Below are positions 1 through 8,563 of a DNA stretch of 44,926 bases, piece after piece. The stretch's first letter is position 1. Each line of letters starts with the position of its first letter. Both the position numbers and the translations under genes were made by a program. This DNA comes from an uncultured Bacilli bacterium (GTDB lineage: Bacteria > Bacillota_I > Bacilli_A > RF39 > UBA660): assembly GCA_947598485.1 (NCBI GenBank), contig CANQFJ010000011.1, positions 1 to 44,926 of the forward strand, read 5' to 3'. The notes beneath the pieces are model-generated. The model had not been told where the DNA came from, did no database searches, and worked only from the letters and a program-made list of their open reading frames with translations.

Positions 1-20
1 ATTCAATGTACAACATTCAA

Positions 21-61
21 AAAATGAGCAAGCCCTTTATTTATCTAGGCTTGCTCATTTT
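21..61. terminator. Strong hairpin at left edge, terminator-like
   Basis: A perfect 14-bp stem (21-34 with 48-61) closes a 13-nt loop. A-rich and T-rich flanks make it a possible bidirectional terminator. No gene lies to its left in this window, so it probably ends an upstream gene. The arms nearly match those of the hairpin at 44870-44912. Confidence 0.7.
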
Positions 62-116
62 AACTGTCAAAGTCAAGATACTATAATCGTTAAAAAAATA
101 CAATAAAAATGCAAAG

Positions 117-146
117 TTGAAGTAGATTAAAAGAGTATATTATGAT
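117..146 (+). promoter_or_regulatory. Candidate sigma-A promoter of ezrA operon
   Basis: TTGAAG (117-122), 18-bp spacer, TATGAT (141-146), ending 29 bp before the ezrA start. A second TATAAT at 82-87 has only a poor -35. Choosing between them is inference. Confidence 0.4.
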
Positions 147-174
147 AGAATTAAAATATAGGGTGGATAGATAA

Positions 175-1893
175 ATGACTAGATCAATGTTTCTTTTATT
201 TGCTTTTGGTTATTATTTCCTTACAGTAATTGTTATTGTAATTGTTTTAGTTATAATTAATAACCATAATAAAAAGAAATATATTGACCAAATAAATGAA
301 CTAGAAAGAGAAAAAAACTTGATTATCTCAGCTCAAATTTTAAGTGAATTAAATAAAGTCGAAGCTTTAGCTTCCAATGAAGATTTAAAAGAAAGATACG
401 AAGAGTGGAAGAAAAGATTTGAAGAGATTAAAGATAAAGATATCCCTAAGATAACGGATGCTATAAATGATGTTCAACTTAATTATGATAATAAGGACTA
501 TAAAGAATTAAAACTATCTTTGGTTAAAGCCGAAATGGATTTAAATTATCTTAAAGCTAAAGCCGATACTCTTTTAGGAGAAATAAAAGAAATCACTTTA
601 AGTGAAGAAAAAAATCGGGAAAAAATAACTAAGTTAAAGGCTGAATATAGGGCAATTGCTAGTACATACAATGAGAATCCCAAAGAGTTTGAAAGAATAA
701 AGGTTCCTATTGAACTGCAATTTGAGAATGTTGATAAACTATTTGTTTCTTTTGAAGCGGCGATGGAAAGAAATGCTTATACTGAAGTCGGTAAAATTGT
801 TAAAGCTATCGACGATATTATTTCAAATCTTAAAGTAGTTATTGATGAAACAAAGTATATCTGTCAATATGGGGATTTACTAATACCTAAAAAAATTGAA
901 GAAATTCAAAAGATTGCTAAAAAAATGGTTAATGATGGATATAATCTTGATTATTTAAATATTGATTATAATATTGAAGAAACGCAAAAGAAAATTCAAG
1001 ATATTTTTCAAAGACTCAATGTTTTAGATGTTGAAGACTCTGTTTTTGAGCTTAAAACAATGCTTGATTATTTTGATTCTTTATATAATGATTTTGAAAA
1101 AGAGAAAGTTGCTAGAACTATCTTTGATGACTACTCAAGAAGTATTTTAATAAAATCAACGAAATTAGAAAAAATTAATAATGAACTATATAAAAAAATA
1201 GGCGATTTAAAATATAGTTATGACTTATCCGATGATGAACTTGCAATTATTACTGACATTAAATCTTCTTTAATTGAAATAAAAGCAGATTATGATACAA
1301 CAATTGAAGCTTTTAGGAGTAAGAAAGTAGCTTATTCCAAGTTAAGCTCGCAAATGGAAGTATTAAATAATAAACTTCTTAGTACTGAAGAAAAATTAAA
1401 TGTAACTCTTCGTAATTTAAGTTCTCTTAAAGATGATGAAAATAGAGCAAAAGAGCAACTTGATGATATTAAAGCTATATTACGAGATGCTAAAGAAAAG
1501 TCTAAATCCTATAAATTACCAATTGTACCTAGAAACTATTATGTAGAGCTTTCTGAGGCCGTTGAAGCCATTAATGCTATGATTGTAGAGCTTGACAAAA
1601 GACCAATTTCGATTAAAATATTAAACACAAGAGTTGATACAGCCCGTGATTTAGTATTGAAAGTTTATAATACAATTAATGAAACGACTAAGACTGCGAA
1701 AATGGCAGAAATGGCTATTGTATATGGAAATCGTTATCGTACAGTAAATAGAGAAGTGGATTTTGGCTTGCAAAAAGCGGAAAACGCCTTTAATAAAGGC
1801 AATTATAAAAATAGCTTGGAGCAAGCAATTAGTGCTCTTAATATTGTAGAGCCAGGAATCCATAAAAAATTATTGGAACAATATAAAGACTAA
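175..1893 (+). CDS. ezrA: Septation ring formation regulator EzrA
   Basis: EzrA is a membrane-anchored negative regulator of FtsZ-ring assembly in Bacilli that also links division to cell-wall synthesis. The 572-aa length matches the family (about 560-570). One N-terminal membrane segment (about residues 5-28) is followed by a lysine-rich stop-transfer and a long, charged, almost wholly helical cytoplasmic region, as in the spectrin-like repeats of EzrA. The ATG at 175 has a GGGTGG-type SD. The next Met (residue 5) would cut into the membrane segment. The order ezrA, cysteine desulfurase, thiI recalls the ezrA-braB-nifZ-thiI order of Bacillus subtilis, here without braB. Recognition rests on topology, length and synteny. 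Confidence 0.88.
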   Translation: MTRSMFLLFAFGYYFLTVIVIVIVLVIINNHNKKKYIDQINELEREKNLIISAQILSELNKVEALASNEDLKERYEEWKKRFEEIKDKDIPKITDAINDVQLNYDNKDYKELKLSLVKAEMDLNYLKAKADTLLGEIKEITLSEEKNREKITKLKAEYRAIASTYNENPKEFERIKVPIELQFENVDKLFVSFEAAMERNAYTEVGKIVKAIDDIISNLKVVIDETKYICQYGDLLIPKKIEEIQKIAKKMVNDGYNLDYLNIDYNIEETQKKIQDIFQRLNVLDVEDSVFELKTMLDYFDSLYNDFEKEKVARTIFDDYSRSILIKSTKLEKINNELYKKIGDLKYSYDLSDDELAIITDIKSSLIEIKADYDTTIEAFRSKKVAYSKLSSQMEVLNNKLLSTEEKLNVTLRNLSSLKDDENRAKEQLDDIKAILRDAKEKSKSYKLPIVPRNYYVELSEAVEAINAMIVELDKRPISIKILNTRVDTARDLVLKVYNTINETTKTAKMAEMAIVYGNRYRTVNREVDFGLQKAENAFNKGNYKNSLEQAISALNIVEPGIHKKLLEQYKD

Positions 1894-1904
1894 AGGAGTA
1901 GTAC

Positions 1905-3035
1905 ATGATATATTTAGATTATTCAGCAACAACGCCAATTTCCTTAGAGGTTCTTGATACTATGAATAGAACTTATAAGGAATATATAGGCAATCCTAAT
2001 TCAATAAATGCTTTAGGAATTAAATCTAATGAATTATTACATTCAGCGATTAAACAAATCGCTGATTTATTTAATATACTTGAAAATGAAATTACTTTTA
2101 CATCTTCTTCAACCGAAAGTAATAATTTAGCCATAATTGGTACAGCTTTAAAATATTATAAAAAAGGAAAACATATCATTGTTTCAAGACTAGAGCATCC
2201 ATCAATATATAGTATATGTGATTACTTAAAAACCATTGGCTTTGAAATAGACTATGTTAATAACGATAAAGAGGGTTTAATTGATTTTGAACATTTAAGA
2301 ACTTTAATCAGAAAAGATACAATTTTGGTTAGTATTTGTGCGGTTAATAGTGAAACAGGTGTAAGGCAACCCTTAAAAATGATTAGGCAGATAATTAAAA
2401 AAGTTAATGCCTTTACTATTTTTCATAGTGACATGACCCAAGCGATAGGTAAAACGACTATTTCTTTACATGATGTCGACCTTGCTTCTATCTCATCGCA
2501 TAAAATTTATGGCCCTAAAGGAATTGCTATGCTTTATAAAGCAAGTGATATAAAACTTACTCCTTTAATATATGGATCCGGAAGTAGTAATGAATTAAAG
2601 CCAGGAACTCCTGCTTTACCCCTTATCGTGGGATTTTCCAAAGCTTTAAGACTCGCTAATGAAGATTTAGAAAAAAAAGAAAAATATATATCTTTATTAA
2701 ATGATCGAATTTGTACTCGTTTAAAAAAATACTATAATATTAAAATAAATAAAACCAGATATTCTATTCCACATATTTTAAATATTTCGGTAATGGATGT
2801 TATGCCTGAAACTTTGATGCATGCTTTGGATAAAGAAGGGGTATATGTATCAACCAATACGGCTTGTTCTTCAGGCGAAATATCTAAAGCCATTCTTGCC
2901 ATATATGGTGATCAAAAAAGAGCAAAGCATACTATAAGAATTAGTTTATCATCAATGACTACAACGGGAGAAGTGACTCAGTTTTTAGAAATATTTGATA
3001 AGTGTTATGCTTCTTTAAAAGTGTTGGTGAAATAA
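1905..3035 (+). CDS. nifZ: Cysteine desulfurase (NifS/IscS family)
   Basis: PLP enzyme that removes sulfur from cysteine as a persulfide and hands it to a partner, here almost certainly ThiI encoded 1 bp downstream. The 376-aa protein begins with the class V aminotransferase start (IYLDYSATTP). It carries the PLP-binding lysine in SSHKIYGPKG and the catalytic cysteine in NTACSSGE near residue 320. The SD AAAGGAG precedes the ATG. The gap to ezrA is 11 bp, so it is co-transcribed. In B. subtilis the equivalent enzyme NifZ is dedicated to ThiI. That specificity is inferred from position. Confidence 0.92.
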   Translation: MIYLDYSATTPISLEVLDTMNRTYKEYIGNPNSINALGIKSNELLHSAIKQIADLFNILENEITFTSSSTESNNLAIIGTALKYYKKGKHIIVSRLEHPSIYSICDYLKTIGFEIDYVNNDKEGLIDFEHLRTLIRKDTILVSICAVNSETGVRQPLKMIRQIIKKVNAFTIFHSDMTQAIGKTTISLHDVDLASISSHKIYGPKGIAMLYKASDIKLTPLIYGSGSSNELKPGTPALPLIVGFSKALRLANEDLEKKEKYISLLNDRICTRLKKYYNIKINKTRYSIPHILNISVMDVMPETLMHALDKEGVYVSTNTACSSGEISKAILAIYGDQKRAKHTIRISLSSMTTTGEVTQFLEIFDKCYASLKVLVK

Positions 3036-3036
3036 G

Positions 3037-4224
3037 ATGAAAAGAGTAGTTATTATTAAATATGGAGAATTATCTACTAAAAGTGATAATATTAATTTCT
3101 TTTTAAAGACTTTAAAAAATAATGTTGACAAGAAATTAGAGGGTTTTAATTATGAAATTAAATATGATCATGGTCGAATGCTTATCTTTACCGAAGATGT
3201 TTTACAAGTAAAAAATAAATTGCAAGAGGTTTTTGGTATTCATGAAATATGTGATGGCTATTTGTATGAAGAGCGCTCTTTAGAAAGCATTAAGACAAAT
3301 GTTTTAAATATAATTAAAGACTTAGAATTTAATACCTTTAAAATAACGGTTAAAAGATCTGATAAAAATTATATGGGAACAAGTATTACGATTGCTACTG
3401 ATATTGGGGCTTACGTATTAAAAAACATTCCTAATATTAAAGTTGATGTTACAAGTCCTGATATTAATGTTATCGTAGAAATAAGGTTAAATGAAGTATT
3501 AATTTATGCTAAAGGCATTCCCGGTTTAGGTGGGTATCCTGTATCAACTTTAGGCAAAGGGCTTCTGATGTTAAGTGGAGGCATTGATTCCCCAGTAGCT
3601 GGTTATCTTGCCATCAAAAGAGGTGTAAAGATTGAGGCTGTTTATTTTGATTCCCCGCCTCATACTAGTCCCATGGCTCTTAAAAAGGTTGAAGATTTAG
3701 CAAGAGTATTAGCAAAATACAATGGTGGAGAAGTAAAGATTCATGTTGTGTGTTTTACTAAGATTCAAGAAGAGATTATTAAAAATATCCCTAAAAATTA
3801 CTTGATTACGATGATGCGCAGAATGATGTACAGAATAAGTGCTCTAATATGTGGGAGTATTAATGCTCACGCTATTATCAATGGTGAAAGCATAGGCCAA
3901 GTTGCAAGTCAAACGCTTAAAAGTATGCAAGTAATTAACGAGGCTGTTAAAATGCCCGTGTTAAGGCCCCTTTGCACTTATGATAAACTAGAAATTATAG
4001 AGTTATCAAAAAAAATAGGTACTTATGATATTTCCATAAGACCGTATGAAGATTGCTGTACAATTTTCGTGCCTGAACATCCTGTTATAAATCCGGATGT
4101 AAATCTAGCTCATGAATATGAAACTTTAGTAGATTTTGATTCTTTAGTATATGAAGCTATTAAAGGAAGAACAATACTTCATATCAAAGATCATAAAGAA
4201 AATAATTTTAGTGATTTATTGTAG
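3037..4224 (+). CDS. thiI: tRNA sulfurtransferase ThiI (4-thiouridine synthesis)
   Basis: ThiI adenylates U8 of tRNA and replaces its oxygen with sulfur taken from a cysteine desulfurase. The 395-aa protein has an N-terminal ferredoxin-like and THUMP region (to about residue 165), then a PP-loop ATPase domain with the SGGIDSPVAGY motif. The catalytic cysteine region is DCCTIFVPEHP. It lacks the C-terminal rhodanese domain, as Bacillus ThiI does, so sulfur should come straight from the neighbouring desulfurase. The start is 1 nt after the nifZ stop, implying translational coupling. No terminator is seen after it. Confidence 0.95.
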   Translation: MKRVVIIKYGELSTKSDNINFFLKTLKNNVDKKLEGFNYEIKYDHGRMLIFTEDVLQVKNKLQEVFGIHEICDGYLYEERSLESIKTNVLNIIKDLEFNTFKITVKRSDKNYMGTSITIATDIGAYVLKNIPNIKVDVTSPDINVIVEIRLNEVLIYAKGIPGLGGYPVSTLGKGLLMLSGGIDSPVAGYLAIKRGVKIEAVYFDSPPHTSPMALKKVEDLARVLAKYNGGEVKIHVVCFTKIQEEIIKNIPKNYLITMMRRMMYRISALICGSINAHAIINGESIGQVASQTLKSMQVINEAVKMPVLRPLCTYDKLEIIELSKKIGTYDISIRPYEDCCTIFVPEHPVINPDVNLAHEYETLVDFDSLVYEAIKGRTILHIKDHKENNFSDLL

Positions 4225-4230
4225 CATAAT

Positions 4231-4255
4231 TATTATGATATTGGATATCATAATA
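4231..4255. repeat. Perfect 11-bp inverted repeat before the 64-aa ORF
   Basis: Arms 4231-4241 and 4245-4255 (TATTATGATAT and its complement) flank a 3-nt centre. No T-run follows, so it is not an ordinary terminator. It lies 2 bp before the ATG at 4258, where an SD would be expected, and contains a TATGAT -10-like string. It could be an operator or an RNA hairpin. Confidence 0.6.
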
Positions 4256-4257
4256 GT

Positions 4258-4452
4258 ATGATAAAAAAAGAATATTACAAAGCTTGTGATTTATTTATAA
4301 CGTCTTTTTTAGAGAAAAGAAAAAATGAGTTTTTTAATGAATATGGATATAACTTGAATTCCAATCGTAAAACTCCGGTAGATCACTTTAAAGAGTTTAG
4401 TTTCACTAACAATAATAATTGTCAAAATAAAGCCAAAAAGATAGTCAAATAG
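4258..4452 (+). CDS. Small hypothetical protein, 64 aa
   Basis: I do not recognise this protein. It is lysine- and asparagine-rich, without a membrane segment, zinc motif or signal peptide. The ATG at 4258 has no Shine-Dalgarno. A perfect inverted repeat (4231-4255) sits where the SD should be, so translation may be leaderless, regulated, or absent. The last codons and the stop lie inside the intrinsic terminator at 4428-4463. The gap to thiI is 33 bp. Composition and codon use resemble the neighbours, which is weak support for a real gene. It could be a chance ORF in the thiI 3' region. Confidence 0.4.
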   Translation: MIKKEYYKACDLFITSFLEKRKNEFFNEYGYNLNSNRKTPVDHFKEFSFTNNNNCQNKAKKIVK

Positions 4453-4463
4453 GCTTTTTTTTT
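4428..4463 (+). terminator. Intrinsic terminator of the ezrA-nifZ-thiI unit
   Basis: AAAGCC (4429-4434) pairs with GGCTTT (4452-4457) across a 17-nt loop and runs into nine Ts (4455-4463). It overlaps the 3' end of the 64-aa ORF and, in its loop, a possible -35 for ackA. Confidence 0.65.
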
Positions 4464-4470
4464 GTATAAT
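4442..4470 (+). promoter_or_regulatory. ackA promoter, embedded in the preceding terminator
   Basis: TATAAT at 4465-4470 directly follows the terminator T-run. TAGTCA (4442-4447), 17 bp upstream, lies in the terminator loop. The transcript would start about 4477, at the GAGGTGG Shine-Dalgarno, so the leader would be very short. Confidence 0.5.
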
Positions 4471-4489
4471 TACTTATGAGGTGGAATTA

Positions 4490-5671
4490 ATGAAAATTAT
4501 ATCAATAAATGCTGGTAGTTCATCTTTAAAATTTACAATATTTGAACTACCTGAAAGAGATACTATCGCAAGTGGAACTTTTGAAAAAATAGGACTTGAA
4601 GATAGTTTTTATACGATTAAATTTAATGGCGAAAAAGTAAAAAAAGAAGCAAGTATTCCTAGCCATACAGAAGCCGTTAGTATTTTAATGAAAGAACTAA
4701 TTGACATGCATATTTTATCTTCTTTAAATGAAATTGAAGGAGTAGGTCATCGAATTGTTCATGGTGGCGATGAATTTACTGAATCAGTTGTATTAAATGA
4801 AGATATTATTAAAAAAATAGCTCAATATAATGAGTATGCTCCATTACATAATCCAGCTAATCTACTAGGGGTAGAAGCCTTTATGAAAGCCTTACCAGGA
4901 GTTATTCAAGTAGGTGTATTTGATACCTCTTTTCATCAAACCATGACTAAAGAGCATTATCTTTATCCTGTTCCATATGAATGGTATGAAAAATATGGAG
5001 TAAGAAGATATGGCTTTCATGGTACTAGCCATAAATATGTTTATAATGAAATTAAAAATTATTTAGGTAAAGAAAATCTTAAAGCTATAACTTGTCACAT
5101 TGGTAATGGCGGAAGTGTTACAGCAATTGATAGTGGCAAAGTTATTGAAACTTCAATGGGCTTTACTCCTTTAGCAGGTTTAATGATGGGTACTAGAAGT
5201 GGTGATATCGATCCTAGTATTCTTGAATTCATTTGTAATAAAAAAGGTATTACAATCGCAGAAGCTACAAATGAACTTAATAAGAAAAGCGGTCTTTTAG
5301 GTATTTCTGGTGTTTCATCAGATTCAAGAGATATTGAAGATGCCATAGCTCAAGGCAACGAAAGAGCTATCCTTGCCCAAGATATGTACGCTAGTAAAGT
5401 TGCTAACTACATTGCGATGTATAATAACATGCTTGATAATGCTGATGTTATTGTCTTTACGGCTGGCCTAGGTGAAAATAGCAAAGATATGCGTAAAGCT
5501 ATCGTTAGTAAAATTCACTCTCTTGGTGTAACTTTAGATGAAGAAGCTAATGATATGCGTGGAGAATTTAAATGTGTTTCAGGAAAAGATAGTAAGATTC
5601 CTGTATACGTTGTACCTACTAATGAAGAATTGATGATAGCTTTAGATACATTTAATTTAAAGAATAAGTAA
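4490..5671 (+). CDS. ackA: Acetate kinase
   Basis: Converts acetyl phosphate and ADP to acetate and ATP in fermentative overflow metabolism. The 393-aa length matches the family. All signature blocks are visible: NAGSSSLKF at the start, GHRIVHGG, the GFHGTSHKYV catalytic region, CHIGNGGS, and TRSGDIDPS. An in-frame GTG at 4481 is part of the SD (GAGGTGG) and is rejected in favour of the ATG at 4490, which puts the conserved KIISINAGSSS at the N-terminus. No pta lies next to it. It heads a run with nrnA (about 4 bp away) and recX. Confidence 0.97.
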   Translation: MKIISINAGSSSLKFTIFELPERDTIASGTFEKIGLEDSFYTIKFNGEKVKKEASIPSHTEAVSILMKELIDMHILSSLNEIEGVGHRIVHGGDEFTESVVLNEDIIKKIAQYNEYAPLHNPANLLGVEAFMKALPGVIQVGVFDTSFHQTMTKEHYLYPVPYEWYEKYGVRRYGFHGTSHKYVYNEIKNYLGKENLKAITCHIGNGGSVTAIDSGKVIETSMGFTPLAGLMMGTRSGDIDPSILEFICNKKGITIAEATNELNKKSGLLGISGVSSDSRDIEDAIAQGNERAILAQDMYASKVANYIAMYNNMLDNADVIVFTAGLGENSKDMRKAIVSKIHSLGVTLDEEANDMRGEFKCVSGKDSKIPVYVVPTNEELMIALDTFNLKNK

Positions 5672-5675
5672 GAAG

Positions 5676-6653
5676 GTGTTTTTTATTAATAAAGATTTAT
5701 TTAAACGCATATATAAGTTAATTAAATCTTATGATAATATTGTAATTGCAAGACATATTGGCCCTGATCCTGATGCTATAGGCAGTCAAATAGCTTTAAG
5801 AGATTCTATTAAGCTAACTTTTCCTAATAAAAATGTTTATGCTATAGGCGCGGGTGTTAGTCGATTTAAGTACTTAGGTAATCTTGATAAGATAGATGTT
5901 ACCACTTTAGAAGATAGCTTGCTTATTGTTTTAGATGTCCCTAATTTTGTAAGGGTTGATGGCATTGAAGGCCTTAAGTATTCTAAGATAATAAAAATTG
6001 ATCATCATCCTAAAGAAGATATTGTCGGCGATGTTGATTTTACGGAAAGTAATTATTCTTCAACCGCGGAAATGATAACCGAACTAATCTTTAATACTAA
6101 GCTTTTAATGGATACTAATGTAGCAGAAAGCTTGTTCATGGGAATTGTATCGGATAGTGAAAGATTCTTATTTAAAAATACTACAATCCATACTTTTGAA
6201 ATGGTTATAAGATTATTAAAAGAATGTCAAATAGATTTCTTAAGCTTATATGATAAATTATACGAAAAAGGATTTAATGAATGTAAATTTGAAGCATATA
6301 TAATTGATAATATGACCATTACGGAAAATGGACTAGGGTATTTGATCATTGATAACAATGTAATTGAAAAACTAGGTCTTGATAATTCCGCGGCTTCAGT
6401 TGTTATTAATAAGTTTAATTTTATAAAAGAACTATACTGTTGGTGCTTTGTAACCTATGATGAACGAAATGAAATTTATAAAGTTAATATTCGCTCAAGA
6501 GGGCCAGTTATTAACGAAATAGCTTCTAATTACAACGGAGGAGGCCATCAATATGCTGCCGGAGCAAGAATAACTAAAAAAGAGGATATATCTAAGCTTA
6601 TAAGTGATTTGGATAAATTATGTAGTGATTATTTAGGCAAGGAAAACGAATGA
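5676..6653 (+). CDS. nrnA: NrnA-like nanoRNase / pAp phosphatase (DHH/DHHA1)
   Basis: Degrades 2-5-nt RNA fragments and dephosphorylates pAp in the cytoplasm. The DHH domain has HIGPDPDAIGS (about residues 27-37) and the IDHHPK metal motif (about 108-113). The C-terminal DHHA1 domain ends with NYNGGGHQYAAGA. Length is about 325 aa, against 313 in B. subtilis. The start is uncertain: the annotated GTG (5676) overlaps the only good SD (AAGAAGGTG, 5671-5678). An AUU codon at 5685 has ideal spacing and fits the family N-terminus, so AUU initiation is possible. The stop overlaps recX as ATGA. Confidence 0.88.
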   Translation: MFFINKDLFKRIYKLIKSYDNIVIARHIGPDPDAIGSQIALRDSIKLTFPNKNVYAIGAGVSRFKYLGNLDKIDVTTLEDSLLIVLDVPNFVRVDGIEGLKYSKIIKIDHHPKEDIVGDVDFTESNYSSTAEMITELIFNTKLLMDTNVAESLFMGIVSDSERFLFKNTTIHTFEMVIRLLKECQIDFLSLYDKLYEKGFNECKFEAYIIDNMTITENGLGYLIIDNNVIEKLGLDNSAASVVINKFNFIKELYCWCFVTYDERNEIYKVNIRSRGPVINEIASNYNGGGHQYAAGARITKKEDISKLISDLDKLCSDYLGKENE

Positions 6654-7384
6654 AAATAACTAATATAAAACGGACATCAGGAAGTAAATATGAACTATTA
6701 ATTGAAGGAAAAAAGAACATCATATACGAAGATGTTCTTTTAGAATTTAATATATATAAACCATGTGAAATTGCTAAAGAAGTATATGAGCAAATTATAG
6801 CAAGTAATGATTTTTGGGAGGGCTATTATAAAGCAATTAAGTACATAAACTTTAAAATGCGTACGGAAAAAGAGGTTTATCAAAAACTAAATTCTTTAAA
6901 GATTTCTAAACAACAAATAAGTAAAATAATATTTAAACTTAAAGAAGAGGGCTATATTGATAACAAAAAGTATGTTAAGGCATTTATTCTAGATCAGCTT
7001 AAATTGACTCTAAATGGGCCTAAAAAGATAGCCATACAGCTTAAACAAAAAGGCATAAGCGATATAATTATTAGTAAAGAATTACAAGCAATTGATAAAG
7101 AGGCATTTAAAAATAATGCCCAAAGATATATAAATAAAAAAGTTAAAGTAAATAACAGTGGTTCTTTAGCAAGACTTCAATTAAAGTTAAAAAATGATTT
7201 ATATAATTTAGGCTATTCTGAAGAATACTATGAAGATTTATTAGAAAATATATGTATTGATGAAGAAACTAATTATCAAAAAGATAAATTGAAAATTGAA
7301 AAAACGTTAGCTAAAAAATATAGTGGTGAAGAATTAGAGTTGAAAGTTAAACAAAAACTTTATGCTTTAGGTTATCGGAAGTAG
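6650..7384 (+). CDS. recX: Regulatory protein RecX
   Basis: RecX binds RecA filaments and modulates strand exchange and the SOS response. The 244-aa protein has the RecX pattern: a beta-rich N-terminus, then tandem three-helix repeats. The motif MRTEKEVYQKL begins the first, followed by GYIDNKKYVKAFILDQL and GPKKIAIQLKQKGI, with a last repeat ending KLYALGYRK. The ATG overlaps the nrnA TGA (ATGA), so the pair is translationally coupled. A terminator begins within the last codons. Family membership is clear, though the sequence is divergent, as usual for RecX. Confidence 0.88.
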   Translation: MKITNIKRTSGSKYELLIEGKKNIIYEDVLLEFNIYKPCEIAKEVYEQIIASNDFWEGYYKAIKYINFKMRTEKEVYQKLNSLKISKQQISKIIFKLKEEGYIDNKKYVKAFILDQLKLTLNGPKKIAIQLKQKGISDIIISKELQAIDKEAFKNNAQRYINKKVKVNNSGSLARLQLKLKNDLYNLGYSEEYYEDLLENICIDEETNYQKDKLKIEKTLAKKYSGEELELKVKQKLYALGYRK

Positions 7385-7400
7385 AAATACTTCCTTTTTT
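7377..7400 (+). terminator. Terminator of ackA-nrnA-recX
   Basis: GGAAG (7377-7381) pairs with CTTCC (7390-7394) around an 8-nt loop containing the recX stop codon. Six Ts follow. Confidence 0.75.
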
Positions 7401-7403
7401 GTT

Positions 7404-7436
7404 CAATAAAAAAATTGGATTATTCATCCAATTTTA
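7404..7436 (-). terminator. Terminator of prsA
   Basis: Read on the minus strand, an AAAATTGGA/TCCAATTTT stem (7411-7419 with 7427-7435) is followed by a T-run (complement of the As at 7408-7414). The stem includes the prsA stop region. Confidence 0.75.
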
Positions 7437-8435
7437 ATTTGTTGTATCATTTTGAGTTAAGCCATTTTGAACATATGCTGCATATTGAGCTTTAAGATCT
7501 TCATCAATAACTTCAAGGCCTAATTCATTGCGATAATGTTGTAAAGCTTGCATGTAGATGGTTGAATCATCGTTTCTTAAATCTGTTGCAAGAGTTTCAA
7601 TTATTGAATCGCGAGAATCTTTTAATGATGCTTTATCGTAAGATTTAGTTTTGTAAATGATATGGAATCCAAGTTCAGTTTTTACAACGCTTCCATATAG
7701 TGCACCATCTTTAGTTTTATAAGCGGCATCTACTAATTCCTTGTAATCATCTCCTAAAGTTGCTTTATTAATTTTACCTAAAGATCCATCTTTAGATTTA
7801 GTAGCATCATCCATTGTATTATCTTTAACGGCCTTTTTCCAAGCTTCTTCTAAATCATCAGCTTTTTTAAGTTCATTTAAAATTTCTTTAGCTTTATCTT
7901 CGGCAGCTTTTTCAGCATTGGATACTTCTTCATCAGTCATACTATCAGTAGTTTCTGGTGTAATTAAAATATGACTTACTTCAATGTCACCAACAATCTC
8001 ATCATCATAGTATTTTTCAATTTCATCGTCTTTAATTAAAGTCTTTGAATATTCCTCTTCAGCATGTTGTTGCATATAACTTAAATAGAAGTAATCTTTT
8101 AAAGCTTCTTCAGTAGAAAAACCATATTGGTTAGCTAAAGTAGTGCCATCAACTCCATATACTTGAATAGCTGACTTAAGATAAGCATCGGCTCTTTCTT
8201 CAGCGGTATCTATATATTTTGGGAATGTTTTTTCTAAAACATAAGTATCAATTAAATTAATTAGACTAGTAAGTCCCAAATCCTTTTTTATTGCATCGTA
8301 TAATTGATCAACGCTTATTTTATCGCCATTTTCAAATGTTACAACAGCTTCTTCACCATTTTTTAAAGTAGGTATTTTACCACAACCTGCCAATAAGATA
8401 GTGCATAGTCCTAAAACTGCTAATTTCTTTTTCAT
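7434..8435 (-). CDS. prsA: Foldase lipoprotein PrsA (parvulin-type PPIase)
   Basis: Extracytoplasmic, lipid-anchored prolyl isomerase that helps secreted proteins fold after Sec export. The signal peptide ends in the lipobox LLAGC with acylated Cys18. A linker precedes the parvulin domain at about residues 151-265, starting IEVSHILITP and including DGSLGKI and ELGFHIIYK. Flanking N- and C-terminal helices form the chaperone part. The 333-aa length is close to the family. The SD TGGAGGAAT precedes the ATG. An active-site PPIase signature is only partly conserved, as is common in PrsA. Likely clients here are the window's secreted surface proteins (inference). Confidence 0.93.
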   Translation of the reverse strand: MKKKLAVLGLCTILLAGCGKIPTLKNGEEAVVTFENGDKISVDQLYDAIKKDLGLTSLINLIDTYVLEKTFPKYIDTAEERADAYLKSAIQVYGVDGTTLANQYGFSTEEALKDYFYLSYMQQHAEEEYSKTLIKDDEIEKYYDDEIVGDIEVSHILITPETTDSMTDEEVSNAEKAAEDKAKEILNELKKADDLEEAWKKAVKDNTMDDATKSKDGSLGKINKATLGDDYKELVDAAYKTKDGALYGSVVKTELGFHIIYKTKSYDKASLKDSRDSIIETLATDLRNDDSTIYMQALQHYRNELGLEVIDEDLKAQYAAYVQNGLTQNDTTN

Positions 8436-8458
8436 ATAATTATTCCTCCATAAATCTT

Positions 8459-8487
8459 ATTATAGCAATATACACTTTAAAAAACAA
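8459..8487 (-). promoter_or_regulatory. Sigma-A promoter of prsA
   Basis: Minus strand: TTGTTT (8482-8487), 17-bp spacer, TATAAT (8459-8464) with an extended TGC just before the -10. Confidence 0.65.
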
Positions 8488-8509
8488 TGAAATTTAAAAG
8501 AAAAATGGT

Positions 8510-8536
8510 ACCTTATAAAAAATTTCGCATTAAATA
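8510..8536 (+). promoter_or_regulatory. Possible sigma-K-type promoter for the two mini-ORFs
   Basis: AC (8510-8511), 16 bp, then CATTAAATA (8528-8536), close to the sigma-K consensus AC-N16/17-CATAnnnTA with one mismatch. It is preceded by GGT, as is the cotE site at 11210. It lies 15 bp before the SD at 8551-8556. Confidence 0.4.
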
Positions 8537-8563
8537 CTATGAATAGAAAAAGGAGGAATGAAA

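Noticed and set aside
5676-6653. Mycoplasma-type genetic code (TGA as Trp), given the low GC
   Set aside because: nrnA and gerAA end at TGA in ATGA overlaps with well-conserved next genes, and Trp is coded by TGG throughout.
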